19,805 nucleotides of DNA from JARYMI01 sp964550915 (GTDB lineage Bacteria > Acidobacteriota > Aminicenantia > Aminicenantales > UBA8522), in contig CAZKBY010000029.1 in assembly GCA_964550915.1 (NCBI GenBank), forward strand, positions 1 through 19,805, read 5' to 3'. The notes below the pieces were generated by a model that saw nothing but the letters and a program-made list of their open reading frames with translations, was not told the DNA's origin and made no database searches. The position numbers and the translations under genes were made by a program. Below, one piece after another: positions 1 to 6,987 of the stretch; the first letter of the stretch is position 1; each line of letters opens with the position of its first letter.

Positions 1-2038
1 CCCTCGTTCTTTCTCCGCCCAAGTCGCCCACTTTGATGAGCTCGCCCCAGGATTCAATCCGCCTTTGGCCGAAAATTTCTTTTGTCTCCTGGCTCGTCAG
101 CCGGGAGCCGACAGAATTGTCCAGGTCGTAAAGGATGACCATGCCCTCCTGGTAGAAAGAGGTATCCTCGAGGACCGGCTCTTCGAGGAAGGCTAAATGC
201 AGCCTGACGCTCTCCAGAGCGGATTCCCTCTCTTCCAGGTTGAGACGCCTGGTCGAAAAATTGGCCCGGAAGTTCACCTCGACATCCAGCTCCCCGTGTC
301 CGTAAAAAACGTCGATGACTCTCTGAAAATAATGGCGGTCCCGGCAGCCGTCGAGGATGATGAGGCGCTTGTCCCTGAATCCCTCAAGGAACTGGCGGAA
401 GAAGGCCTCGGGATCGTCCTCGCTCTCTGAGAGAGGATAATCCTGGTAATAAGTCGGGTCGATATGCATCTTAAGCCAGTCGAGCCCAAGCAGGCGGTTG
501 AAAATTTTCTGCCCTCGCTTCGTGTCCCGCATCAGGTACAGGATGTCCTGCCGCCTTACCCCGGTAAACCCGTCGGCGATAGCCTGACAAAAGTAGGTTT
601 TTCCGGTGCCGGAATCTCCGTTGACAGCCAAGATGACTCTTTTTTTGGCCTGGAGAAGATAATGGATTGTCTCCGAGAGCTCGTTTAACCCTTGCTGGGC
701 CGGCTTGAGTCCCAAGATGCTTATCGCCCCCGCCTGATAGAGATAAAGAGAATGAATGAACTCGGGCATCCGGATCTTCTTAAGGCCGCTCACCGCTTCT
801 TCGAAGACCTGCTTGTTGTTCTCCTTGATGAGCTTCAAGAGGGCGATGAGGATGTCAGCGCTGACGCCCCCAGAGCTTTCTTTTTGAGCCCTGCCGACCT
901 CTCCCAGCGTCCAGGCCAGGTATGTTTTAAGCCTGGCCGAGGGGTGGTCGGCATACCTGGTCAGAGAAGAGATAACCTTCACTGAAGGCAAACCGATTTT
1001 GCCGAGAGCCCAGATGGCCTCTTCTTTTTGCTCAAGGAGAAGGCAGGAAGTTTCCTTGCCTGCAAACACGTCTTTTATTTCGTCCGGCTCCTCCAAAAGC
1101 CGGGCGATGGCTCCGACCGCCCGTCCTTCCCTCAAGTTGCCGAGCGTGTAAATGATGTTCTCCCTTATTTTTGGGCAGGTCCTGGGACAGCGCTCGAGGG
1201 CTTCAAGGAGGATGCTTGTTGAGCGAGGGTCACTGAAGATGCTCAGGACGACCGCCGCGGCATAGGGAATTCCACTTGAAACATCCACCCGGGGGTCGGC
1301 GAGCAAGCGGAGGCAGGGGAAAAAAAGAGCCGGCTCGAGCTGAGTGACAATTCCCATGGCCGGTTGGATGAGGTCGGTGATAAGAGACCAAGCGGATTCC
1401 TTCTCCTCAGATGATGCGGCCTCTTTGAGCAGCTCTTCGATCGTCGCCATAATTCTTTCCTCTTCGGCCATAAGCCTGGTCAGTTCCTCGACGAGCGGCG
1501 ACTCTTTTTTCAAGATAAAAACGGCCTGGCTGAACTCCTTTTTTTCTTCCTCTGTCAGAACAGCGCCCAGAAGGCTGGCCTGGCTGCGATAATTCTGCTC
1601 GAATTCAACCTTCAAGGCCATTGCCCGTCTGTTCCATTCCGGGACAATTGCCTCGGCGTTTAGGCGGAGCGCTTCAAACTGGATGAGCCAGAGGAGGACT
1701 TCAAAGAGAATGAGAAAGGGGGGAGGATGGGCTTCCTTAACGTTTTCCTGGCTGAGAGCGCGCCAGATTTTTTGCGTGAGAGCCCAGGATTGTTTACTGC
1801 CCAGACAATTGAAAAGATTTTCCAGGAAGCCGAGCGCTGTCTTTTCTCCGCTTTGCCAGAGCTTATGAAGGACGGCGTGAGAGACGCGGTCGCGTCGCGT
1901 GCCGGGGTTCTCCTGCCATCCGCCTTTTCTATCAAGAAAAAATATTTTTTTGCGGTCATATTCCTTGAACAGAGAATTAAGGAATGAGGGAATGGCCTCA
2001 GACGAGGGGGGAGATACGGTCGACGCTTTCCTGCTCAT
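1..2038 (-). CDS. HEAT-repeat protein with C-terminal P-loop (kinase-like) domain, 3' end outside window
   Basis: An open frame of 679 codons runs from ATG 2038 to the left edge without a stop, so the C-terminus is missing. Residues 1-250 are mostly helical and charged, with no family I recognise. Residues about 255-425 hold several HEAT-like helical pairs, for example YAAAVVLSIFSDPRST, IIYTLGNLREGRAVGAI, AIWALGKIGLPSV and YLAWTLGEVG. A P-loop follows at 474-481 (GDSGTGKT, Lys480). Next come MHIDPTYYQD around Asp527 and a Walker-B-like LIILDG with Asp563. P-loop, acidic site and DG order recall uridine-kinase/phosphoribulokinase-type P-loop kinases, but the substrate is unknown. The start lies 18 bases after the stop of the receiver-GcvH gene, with only a weak AGGCG before it, so translation is probably coupled. 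It is the third gene of a kinase/receiver operon, suggesting an effector or partner of that system. The frame is certain, the function is not. Confidence 0.8.
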   Translation of the reverse strand, partial: MSRKASTVSPPSSEAIPSFLNSLFKEYDRKKIFFLDRKGGWQENPGTRRDRVSHAVLHKLWQSGEKTALGFLENLFNCLGSKQSWALTQKIWRALSQENVKEAHPPPFLILFEVLLWLIQFEALRLNAEAIVPEWNRRAMALKVEFEQNYRSQASLLGAVLTEEEKKEFSQAVFILKKESPLVEELTRLMAEEERIMATIEELLKEAASSEEKESAWSLITDLIQPAMGIVTQLEPALFFPCLRLLADPRVDVSSGIPYAAAVVLSIFSDPRSTSILLEALERCPRTCPKIRENIIYTLGNLREGRAVGAIARLLEEPDEIKDVFAGKETSCLLLEQKEEAIWALGKIGLPSVKVISSLTRYADHPSARLKTYLAWTLGEVGRAQKESSGGVSADILIALLKLIKENNKQVFEEAVSGLKKIRMPEFIHSLYLYQAGAISILGLKPAQQGLNELSETIHYLLQAKKRVILAVNGDSGTGKTYFCQAIADGFTGVRRQDILYLMRDTKRGQKIFNRLLGLDWLKMHIDPTYYQDYPLSESEDDPEAFFRQFLEGFRDKRLIILDGCRDRHYFQRVIDVFYGHGELDVEVNFRANFSTRRLNLEERESALESVRLHLAFLEEPVLEDTSFYQEGMVILYDLDNSVGSRLTSQETKEIFGQRRIESWGELIKVGDLGGERTR

Positions 2039-2056
2039 CGCGCCTGAGCCAAAGGT

Positions 2057-2833
2057 CTACCTCGCCTGGAGAAGTCCCTTGAGGTCTTCTTCAAGTTGAG
2101 TTGTTTCCACCCTGAACAGAAAGCCGGCGCTGTAGGGAGCCCGGCGGAGCAAGGAGAAGTCCTCCAGCAGCCCGTGGTTTACTTCGATGACCCGGCCTGA
2201 AACGGGCGACCAGATCCGGTGGATGAACTGGTCTCGGTCGGTGATCTTGCCGCAGGCGTCCCCCTGAGAGATGGCCTCGTTCACTTTCGGAAGCTCAAGA
2301 TGAGTAATGATGCCGACTGTTTTCAGGAAATCGTGGAGCACGCCCACAGTCGCCCTGTTCTCGCCTTCTACGTTGAGCCAGGTGTGTCCGAGCATGTAGT
2401 AATAGCCGGCCGGGATTCGCGGTTCCGGCGCTTCTCCTTCGCCTTTTTCTTCGCTGGCCGCTTTTTTAAAAGCCCGGCCCACCAGCCCGCGCAGGTCAGC
2501 CGGCGTGAACGGCTTGGGCAGGTAGTCGAAGGCGCCCATCTTTACCGATTCGACGGCTGTTTTGATGGTCGGGTAGCCCGTCACCATGATGATGATGACG
2601 CCGGGCCGGGTCTGCTTGAGCTCCTTGAGGAGGTCCAGACCGCTGATCCCCGGCATCATCAAGTCGGTGATGACGAGGTCATAAGCCTTTTCCCCGTCTT
2701 TTTTCAACGCTTCCTCGCCGCTCAGGGCCATGTCCACGAGGTACTCGTCCGAGATGATGGCCTGGCAGATGCTCTTACAGACTGTGATCTCATCGTCGAC
2801 GACGAGGATTTTTCTTTTCATTCTTTCAGACAT
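2057..2833 (-). CDS. Response regulator receiver fused to a GcvH-like domain without lipoyl lysine
   Basis: A 258-residue protein. Residues 7-122 are a CheY-like receiver with acidic pair Asp13-Asp14, phosphoacceptor Asp57 in VITD, Thr85 and Lys107 in LPKPF. A short charged linker leads to a GcvH-like beta-barrel domain at about 143-255, seen in HTWLNVEG, TVGVLHDFLKTVG, LELPKV, SPVSGRVIEVN and APYSAGFLFRV. GcvH normally carries lipoate on the Lys of an ESVKA motif. The matching stretch here is GDACGKITDRDQF (191-203), with Asp or Gln at that place, so lipoylation is not expected. There is no DNA-binding domain. The ATG at 2833 has AAGGAGG eight bases upstream and overlaps the kinase stop by 8 bases, which supports this start over Met5. 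It is probably the phosphorylation partner of the upstream kinase. The GcvH-like part may bind a protein or ligand. Confidence 0.9.
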   Translation of the reverse strand: MSERMKRKILVVDDEITVCKSICQAIISDEYLVDMALSGEEALKKDGEKAYDLVITDLMMPGISGLDLLKELKQTRPGVIIIMVTGYPTIKTAVESVKMGAFDYLPKPFTPADLRGLVGRAFKKAASEEKGEGEAPEPRIPAGYYYMLGHTWLNVEGENRATVGVLHDFLKTVGIITHLELPKVNEAISQGDACGKITDRDQFIHRIWSPVSGRVIEVNHGLLEDFSLLRRAPYSAGFLFRVETTQLEEDLKGLLQAR

Positions 2834-4855
2834 GAGAGTTTCCTCCTTTGCTGGAAGGATTGGTTCTGTCCTCCACGGGAAAGCTCAGGGTGAAGACAGT
2901 TCCCTGGCCGGGCTCGCTTCTGACCTCGATTCTGCCCTGGTGCTGCTCGATGATGCCGTAGCTCACGGCCAGGCCAAGGCCGGTGCCCGAGCTCTTTGTC
3001 GTGAAGAACGGGTCAAAGAGTCGATGAATATGCTCCTTAGGAATGCCGACGCCGTTGTCAACGAACCGGACTTCGACATATTTTTTATCAGTCGAAAGCT
3101 TGTCTTGGATAAGGAGTTGCCCACCCTTGGGCATGGCTTCGCAGGCGTTGACCATGAGGTTCCAGAAGACCTGCTGGATTTTGCCCCGGTCAAGCTTGAT
3201 TGGCGGAAGCGCGCGGTCCAGGTCTTTGACGATCCGGATGTTCTGGAAAGAGGCCTGGTTTTCGAGGAGCTGCGTCGTCCGGTCGATGAGCGCGTTGATG
3301 TCGGTGAAAGCCTTCTGCGGTGGACTCTGCCGGGCGAACTCTAAAAGCCCTTTGACGATCTGGGTGCAGCGCGAGGTCTCGTCAGCGATGAGGCTGAGGT
3401 TTTCGTAAAATTCATCTTTCCTGTCCAGCTTTTCTAACATGAGGTGGGTGCTGATGAGGATGGAGGTCAGGGGGTTGTTGATCTCGTGAGCCACGCCAGC
3501 TGCCATCTTGCCCAGGGAAGCCAGCTTCTCCGACTGGATGAGATAGTCCTGCATCTCCCGCAGCTCGGCGGTCCTCTCCTCGACTCTTTTTTCCAGGGTT
3601 TTGCCCCACTGGATCAGGTTTTCGTTGGCCGCTTTGAGGTTTTCCGTCATCTGGTTGAAAGACTGGGCGAGCTTGCCTATCTCATCCTTGACATCAATCC
3701 CGACTTTATGGTTCAGGTCGCCCTGAGCAATCTTCCTGGTGGCCAGGACCATCCTCTGCAGCGGGTTGATGATGCTTGAGGTGATGACAGAGAGGATGAC
3801 GAGGAGGATGACGACGCAGAGGCCGGCGATCCCGGTGAAGGTGAGCATGACGTTGTTGCGGAGGTCTTTGTAGGGCTTTTCGAGCATTCCGACGTAGAGC
3901 ATGCCGACGATGTTGCCGGCGATGTCCCGGATGGGCTCGTAGGCGGTGATGTACCAATGGTTGACGACAAAGGCGCGATCCATCCAGGGCTGCCCCTTGA
4001 TAAGGACCGCCGAATAGACTTCCTGGGAGACCCGGGTTCCGATAGCCCGCCGGCCCGCTTCATCGGTCACGTTAGTGGAGATGCGCAGGTCATTCTGGAA
4101 AATGGTCACCGTCCCGATTTCCTTGCCCTTGTATTTTTCGCCTTTATAGACAATATCTTTGACCCTGTCGACGATGTCGTAGTTGCGATTAAGAAGGATG
4201 CCGCCATAGAGAACACCCAACATCCGGCCATCGTCGCCCAGGACGGGGGAGGCGGCCATGAGCATCATGCCGTCTTCTTCCCGGTTTTCAGGCCGGGGAG
4301 CGGCCTTGGGCGTGGGGATGAACTCAAGATAGGCCCTTTCGGCTAACTCCCGGCCTTCCTTGATGAGCTCCTCGCGCGGCACGATCTCCGTGGCCGTGAC
4401 CACTTCCTTGTTTAAAGCCCGGCTGACCAGTGGATTCTCGGAGAGGTCATCGCCGAAAGCTCCAGGCTGACTGGCTCTGAGCACAACAGCCCCCTTTTCA
4501 TCAGTGATGGTCAAGACGTCCAGGCCAAATTCCTTTCGCACGTGGCCTAACTGCCGCGTTAGAACCTCCCGGTCCAGGCCTGAGAGAGCCCTTTGGATGG
4601 AGTCACGGCTGGCGTTGAGCCGGACGATGTCGCGGATATCGTTCAGCTTCTCGCTGTAAACCATCCAGGCGGAGGCGAGGTCGTGGCGGACCTTCGCCTG
4701 GGCGAGGGAAAAGATCGTCCGGTGCTCAAGGCGGGTTCCGAAAAAAAGGAGACGATGCCGCCGAAGCTGATGACGGCGAGGAAGCTGAGGATGAACTTAA
4801 CCCGCAGGGGCAGGTCGAGAAACTTCTTCAAGATTTTGCGGAAGGGCTGATTCAT
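2826..4855 (-). CDS. Membrane sensor histidine kinase (Cache-HAMP-HisKA-HATPase), frame broken near its N-terminus
   Basis: The product has about 676 residues once one frame step is restored. It starts MNQPFRKILKKF at 4855 with a transmembrane helix at about 19-40. The frame breaks at the seven-base A run 4741-4747 (T7 in the message). One extra T, or a -1 slip, joins it cleanly to the frame ending at 2826. After the break come an extracytoplasmic Cache-like region (MLMAASPVLGDDGRMLGVLY, ITAYEPIRD, IVGMLYVGMLEKPY), a second membrane helix (about 336-362), HAMP (IAQGDLNHKVGIDVKDEIG), HisKA with His457 (GVAHEINNPLTS) and a HATPase with NLMVNACEA, DNGVGIP and SGTGLGLAV. It heads the minus-strand operon and overlaps the receiver-GcvH gene by 8 bases. 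The ligand is unknown. If the break is real, the membrane anchor is separated from the rest; a sequencing or assembly indel is just as likely. Confidence 0.88.
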
Positions 4856-4869
4856 CGATACGAGAATCC

Positions 4870-4898
4870 ATTTTAGGGGATGGGCGGCCGTTTTGCAA
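4870..4898 (-). promoter_or_regulatory. Probable sigma70-type promoter of the histidine kinase operon
   Basis: On the minus strand, a -35-like TTGCAA (4893-4898) is separated by 17 bases from a -10-like TAAAAT (4870-4875). Transcription would begin near 4863, leaving a very short leader before ATG 4855. This is a motif match only. Confidence 0.4.
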
Positions 4899-4906
4899 CC
4901 AAGGGC

Positions 4907-4933
4907 TTGACACCGAAAGGGCGGCGTTATAAG
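4907..4933 (+). promoter_or_regulatory. Probable promoter of the Rrf2-family regulator
   Basis: A perfect -35 TTGACA (4907-4912) and a -10-like TATAAG (4928-4933) are separated by 15 bases, which is short but tolerated. The inferred start near 4940 lies directly beside the inverted repeat at 4942-4960, as expected for autorepression. Confidence 0.45.
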
Positions 4934-4940
4934 TTGAGTT

Positions 4941-4962
4941 AGTCGATTGATTTAATCGACAA
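4941..4962. promoter_or_regulatory. Operator-like inverted repeat before the Rrf2 gene
   Basis: A perfect 7-base inverted repeat, GTCGATT (4942-4948) and AATCGAC (4954-4960), has a 5-base spacer. It lies at the inferred transcription start of the Rrf2 gene. The 22-base unit 4941-4962 matches 14 of 22 positions of a unit at 5444-5465 before the exporter gene. Rrf2 proteins commonly bind such dyads and repress their own gene, so I infer this is its operator. Confidence 0.55.
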
Positions 4963-4980
4963 TAAAGAGGACCAACGATC

Positions 4981-5424
4981 ATGCGGCTTTCGACCAAGGG
5001 TGAATACGCCAGCCGGGCCATGTTAGAGCTGGCCCGCCATTACAAAAAAAAGCCCCTCCACATCCGGGACATCTCCCAGTCTCAGGACATCCCTGCCCGG
5101 TTCCTGGAGCAGATACTCCTCCAGCTCAAGAGGGCGGGTTATCTGCGGAGCCGGAAAGGGCCAAGCGGCGGCTATTCGCTGTCCAGGCCGCCGGCCGAGA
5201 TCAACGTTGCAGAGGTCATCCGGGTTATGGACGGGCCGCTTGCGCCGATCGACTGCGTCAGCGTGACGGCGCATGAAGTCTGCCCGCACGAGGCGACCTG
5301 CACGCTGAAGTGGCTGTGGAAGGACGTCCGGGACGCCGTGGCCGAAATCATGGAAAGGACGACCTTCGCCGAGCTGGCCCGCAAAGAAACGGCTGCCCGC
5401 GCGGGGCGGAAGAAGAAGCAATGA
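4981..5424 (+). CDS. Rrf2/IscR-family transcriptional regulator with three conserved cysteines
   Basis: A 147-residue cytoplasmic DNA-binding protein. The N-terminal winged helix-turn-helix is typical of Rrf2 proteins: MRLSTKGEYASRAMLELA, IRDISQSQDIPARFLEQILL and SRKGPSGGYSL (58-68). Cys92, Cys101 and Cys107 form a cluster-ligand-like triad, spaced differently from E. coli IscR (92, 98, 104). This points to an Fe-S or thiol/sulfide sensor. The C-terminus is a basic tail (AGRKKKQ). AGAGGA at 4966-4971 lies nine bases before the ATG. It is divergent from the kinase operon and sits 61 bases before a TauE/SafE exporter whose promoter carries a related dyad. Control of that exporter and of itself is therefore the simplest reading. 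The family call is firm, the sensed signal is inferred. Confidence 0.92.
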   Translation: MRLSTKGEYASRAMLELARHYKKKPLHIRDISQSQDIPARFLEQILLQLKRAGYLRSRKGPSGGYSLSRPPAEINVAEVIRVMDGPLAPIDCVSVTAHEVCPHEATCTLKWLWKDVRDAVAEIMERTTFAELARKETAARAGRKKKQ

Positions 5425-5443
5425 GCTTTATTTTTGTTTTTAT

Positions 5444-5475
5444 AGTTGACAAAGTCTATCGATAATATGTATTAA
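5444..5475 (+). promoter_or_regulatory. Exporter promoter overlapped by a second Rrf2-type operator
   Basis: A perfect TTGACA (5446-5451) is followed 18 bases later by TATTAA (5470-5475). The 22-base unit 5444-5465 covers the -35 box and spacer and shares the GTYGAY...ATCGAYAA pattern with 4941-4962. It also contains the palindrome TATCGATA (5457-5464). The position suits repression by the upstream regulator. Confidence 0.45.
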
Positions 5476-5485
5476 GGAACATTGC

Positions 5486-6250
5486 ATGGAAGCGTGGCAG
5501 TTGGCTCTCGTCATCATCGTTCTCGCTTTTGTCTGTGAGTATATCGACTCCTCCCTGGGCATGGGCTACGGAACAACTCTGACGCCTCTCTTGATGATCG
5601 CCGGGTTCAAGCCGCTCCAGATCGTTCCCTCCATCCTTCTCTCCGAATTCATCACCGGGCTTCTGGCCGGTTTTTTCCATCACCGGCACAAGAATGTCAA
5701 CTTCAAAAAGGGGTCGATCGATTTCAAGATTGCTGCTGTGATGAGCGGCTGCAGCGTTTTTGGAGCGCTGTCAGCCGCGCTCGTGGCTATCCGGCTTTCC
5801 CAGTTCTACCTAAAGCTCTACATTGCCCTGATCGTCCTGGCGATGGGGATCATCATTCTTTTTACGCTGAAACGCACGTTTGCTTTTTCCTGGAAAAAGA
5901 TCTACTTCCTGGGCTCAATCGCTGCTTTCAACAAAGGCATCTCGGGCGGAGGCTACGGCCCGATCGTAACAGGAGGACAGATCATCTCGGGCGTGAGTTC
6001 GAAAAGCGCTATTGGCATAACCTCGCTGGCTGAGGGGTTAACCTGTCTGGTCGGCGTGGCCGTTTATTTTGCCGTCTCCAACCACACAGTTGACTGGCAA
6101 CTTGCTCCCTATCTCGTCGTCGGAGCCGTGCTTTCCGTCCCCTTGGCCACCCTGACGGTGAAAAGACTGAAGACGGATATGGTTAAACTCGGCGTGGGGA
6201 TTGCCACCCTTGCCCTCGGGTTGTTCACCCTGGTTAAAACAATTCTTTAG
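5486..6250 (+). CDS. TauE/SafE-family (TSUP) membrane anion exporter
   Basis: A 254-residue integral membrane protein with about seven or eight hydrophobic segments across its length. The two TSUP half-repeats are visible. The first has SSLGMGYGTTLTPLL with ILLSEFITGLLAGFFHH near residues 24-68. The second has FNKGISGGGYGPIVTGGQ and GITSLAEGLTCLVGV near 149-190. Members move sulfite, sulfonates, sulfoacetate or related anions across the inner membrane. Substrates cannot be read from sequence, but the Rrf2 neighbour fits sulfur-compound export. The ATG at 5486 has AAGGA (5474-5478) seven bases upstream. The gene has its own promoter with an Rrf2-type dyad and lies 61 bases after the regulator, so it is likely induced when that regulator releases DNA. 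Confidence 0.9.
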   Translation: MEAWQLALVIIVLAFVCEYIDSSLGMGYGTTLTPLLMIAGFKPLQIVPSILLSEFITGLLAGFFHHRHKNVNFKKGSIDFKIAAVMSGCSVFGALSAALVAIRLSQFYLKLYIALIVLAMGIIILFTLKRTFAFSWKKIYFLGSIAAFNKGISGGGYGPIVTGGQIISGVSSKSAIGITSLAEGLTCLVGVAVYFAVSNHTVDWQLAPYLVVGAVLSVPLATLTVKRLKTDMVKLGVGIATLALGLFTLVKTIL

Positions 6251-6290
6251 GATTCGGGAAGCCTGGTTTTAGTTTTGGCCGCCTTTTCGA

Positions 6291-6304
6291 TATAATTGGT
6301 GGGG
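6291..6304 (+). promoter_or_regulatory. -10 box and Shine-Dalgarno of the nucleotidyltransferase gene
   Basis: A perfect TATAAT (6291-6296) is followed by GGTGGGG (6298-6304), nine bases before ATG 6314. The G-rich element supports 6314 over the TTG at 6296. If transcription starts about seven bases after the -10 box, it begins near 6303, so the ribosome site would be used mainly by read-through from the exporter gene. The -35 region is weak. Confidence 0.4.
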
Positions 6305-6313
6305 CGCCGTTTA

Positions 6314-6820
6314 ATGGAAAAAGCGCTTCAAGTCATCGAAGAAATGACCCACCAAGAGATCATCAAGGCCTATGCCATCGGCGGGGGGATCGCCGCAACG
6401 TATTACATAGAGCCCGTGCTGACCTATGACCTGGATATCTTCTTCATTCCTGCCAAAGAGGGGCTGGACATTTTGGCTCCGGTCTACGATTATGCAAGGG
6501 AGCGCGGATTTGGCACTCACGCCGAGTCGCTCCTTATCGAGGGATTCCCCGTCCCATTCATCCCGGCTTATAATGATTTCGTTCGCGAAGCCGTAGAGAA
6601 TGCCGCGACCCTGAAATACCGTGACGTTGAAGCAAAAGTCCTTACAACCGAATACCTGGTCGCCATCTCCTTAGAGACAAGCCGGGCCAAGGACCGGGAA
6701 CGTGTTATCAGGCTGCTGGAAGATGCGGCCATCGGCCGCTCCGTTCTCAACCGCATCCTGGAGGCCCACGGGTTGGGCGGCAAGCTCAAGAAACTCGAGA
6801 GGAAATTCCATGAAGAATAG
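6314..6820 (+). CDS. AbiEii-like nucleotidyltransferase, putative toxin of a two-gene module
   Basis: A 168-residue protein from ATG 6314. The N-terminal half has the minimal-nucleotidyltransferase signature: YAIGGGIAATYYIEP followed by LTYDLDIFF, where the paired Asp residues of DLD would bind metal. A later LTTEYLVAISLETSRAKDRERV resembles the helical part of AbiEii/DUF6036-type proteins, where Lys-Asp is commonly conserved. Family members transfer nucleotides to tRNA or protein targets in toxin-antitoxin or abortive-infection systems, or are of unknown role. Its end overlaps the next gene by 11 bases, as in co-translated pairs. I chose ATG 6314 because GGTGGGG lies nine bases upstream and the first six codons of the longer TTG start overlap the promoter. 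The fold is well supported; the toxin role is inferred. Confidence 0.8.
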   Translation: MEKALQVIEEMTHQEIIKAYAIGGGIAATYYIEPVLTYDLDIFFIPAKEGLDILAPVYDYARERGFGTHAESLLIEGFPVPFIPAYNDFVREAVENAATLKYRDVEAKVLTTEYLVAISLETSRAKDRERVIRLLEDAAIGRSVLNRILEAHGLGGKLKKLERKFHEE

Positions 6821-6971
6821 GGCCGCGGAAATCGTCTTCCGGAAAAAACGCAAGCGGCGCCGCCAACTTGCGCGGCTCCCATTCGAAAAGAAAATCGAGA
6901 TCGTCGTCGAGCTCCAGAAGACGGCATCGGCCATCCGAAAGGACCCGCGCCGCAGCGTCTGGCCTATCTGA
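6810..6971 (+). CDS. Small basic protein (53 residues) partnered with the nucleotidyltransferase
   Basis: A short gene starting inside the nucleotidyltransferase frame at ATG 6810 and ending at TGA 6971. GAGAGGA (6797-6803) lies six bases upstream, a good ribosome site. The product starts with a very basic stretch (residues 11-18 RKKRKRRR). It continues with LARLPFEKKIEIVVELQKTA and ends RRSVWPI. The LPFEKKI..VVELQK element resembles small unnamed proteins I associate with AbiEii-type nucleotidyltransferase genes; this is from memory and not searched. The basic head could bind nucleic acid and the amphipathic helix could bind the partner enzyme. It has no signal peptide or membrane segment. 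An antitoxin or specificity subunit is the likeliest role. Its stop is 16 bases from the convergent glutamate dehydrogenase stop. Confidence 0.7.
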   Translation: MKNRAAEIVFRKKRKRRRQLARLPFEKKIEIVVELQKTASAIRKDPRRSVWPI

Positions 6972-6987
6972 GACGGATCCCGCAGCG

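Noticed and set aside
2219..2893. 224-codon plus-strand open frame opposite the receiver-GcvH gene
   Set aside because: The opposite strand has clear receiver and GcvH motifs; this frame shows only His/Asp/Arg-rich low-complexity sequence.
6702..6809. N-terminal extension of the 53-residue basic protein
   Set aside because: It would overlap the nucleotidyltransferase by over 100 bases in another frame, and a good ribosome site directly precedes ATG 6810.
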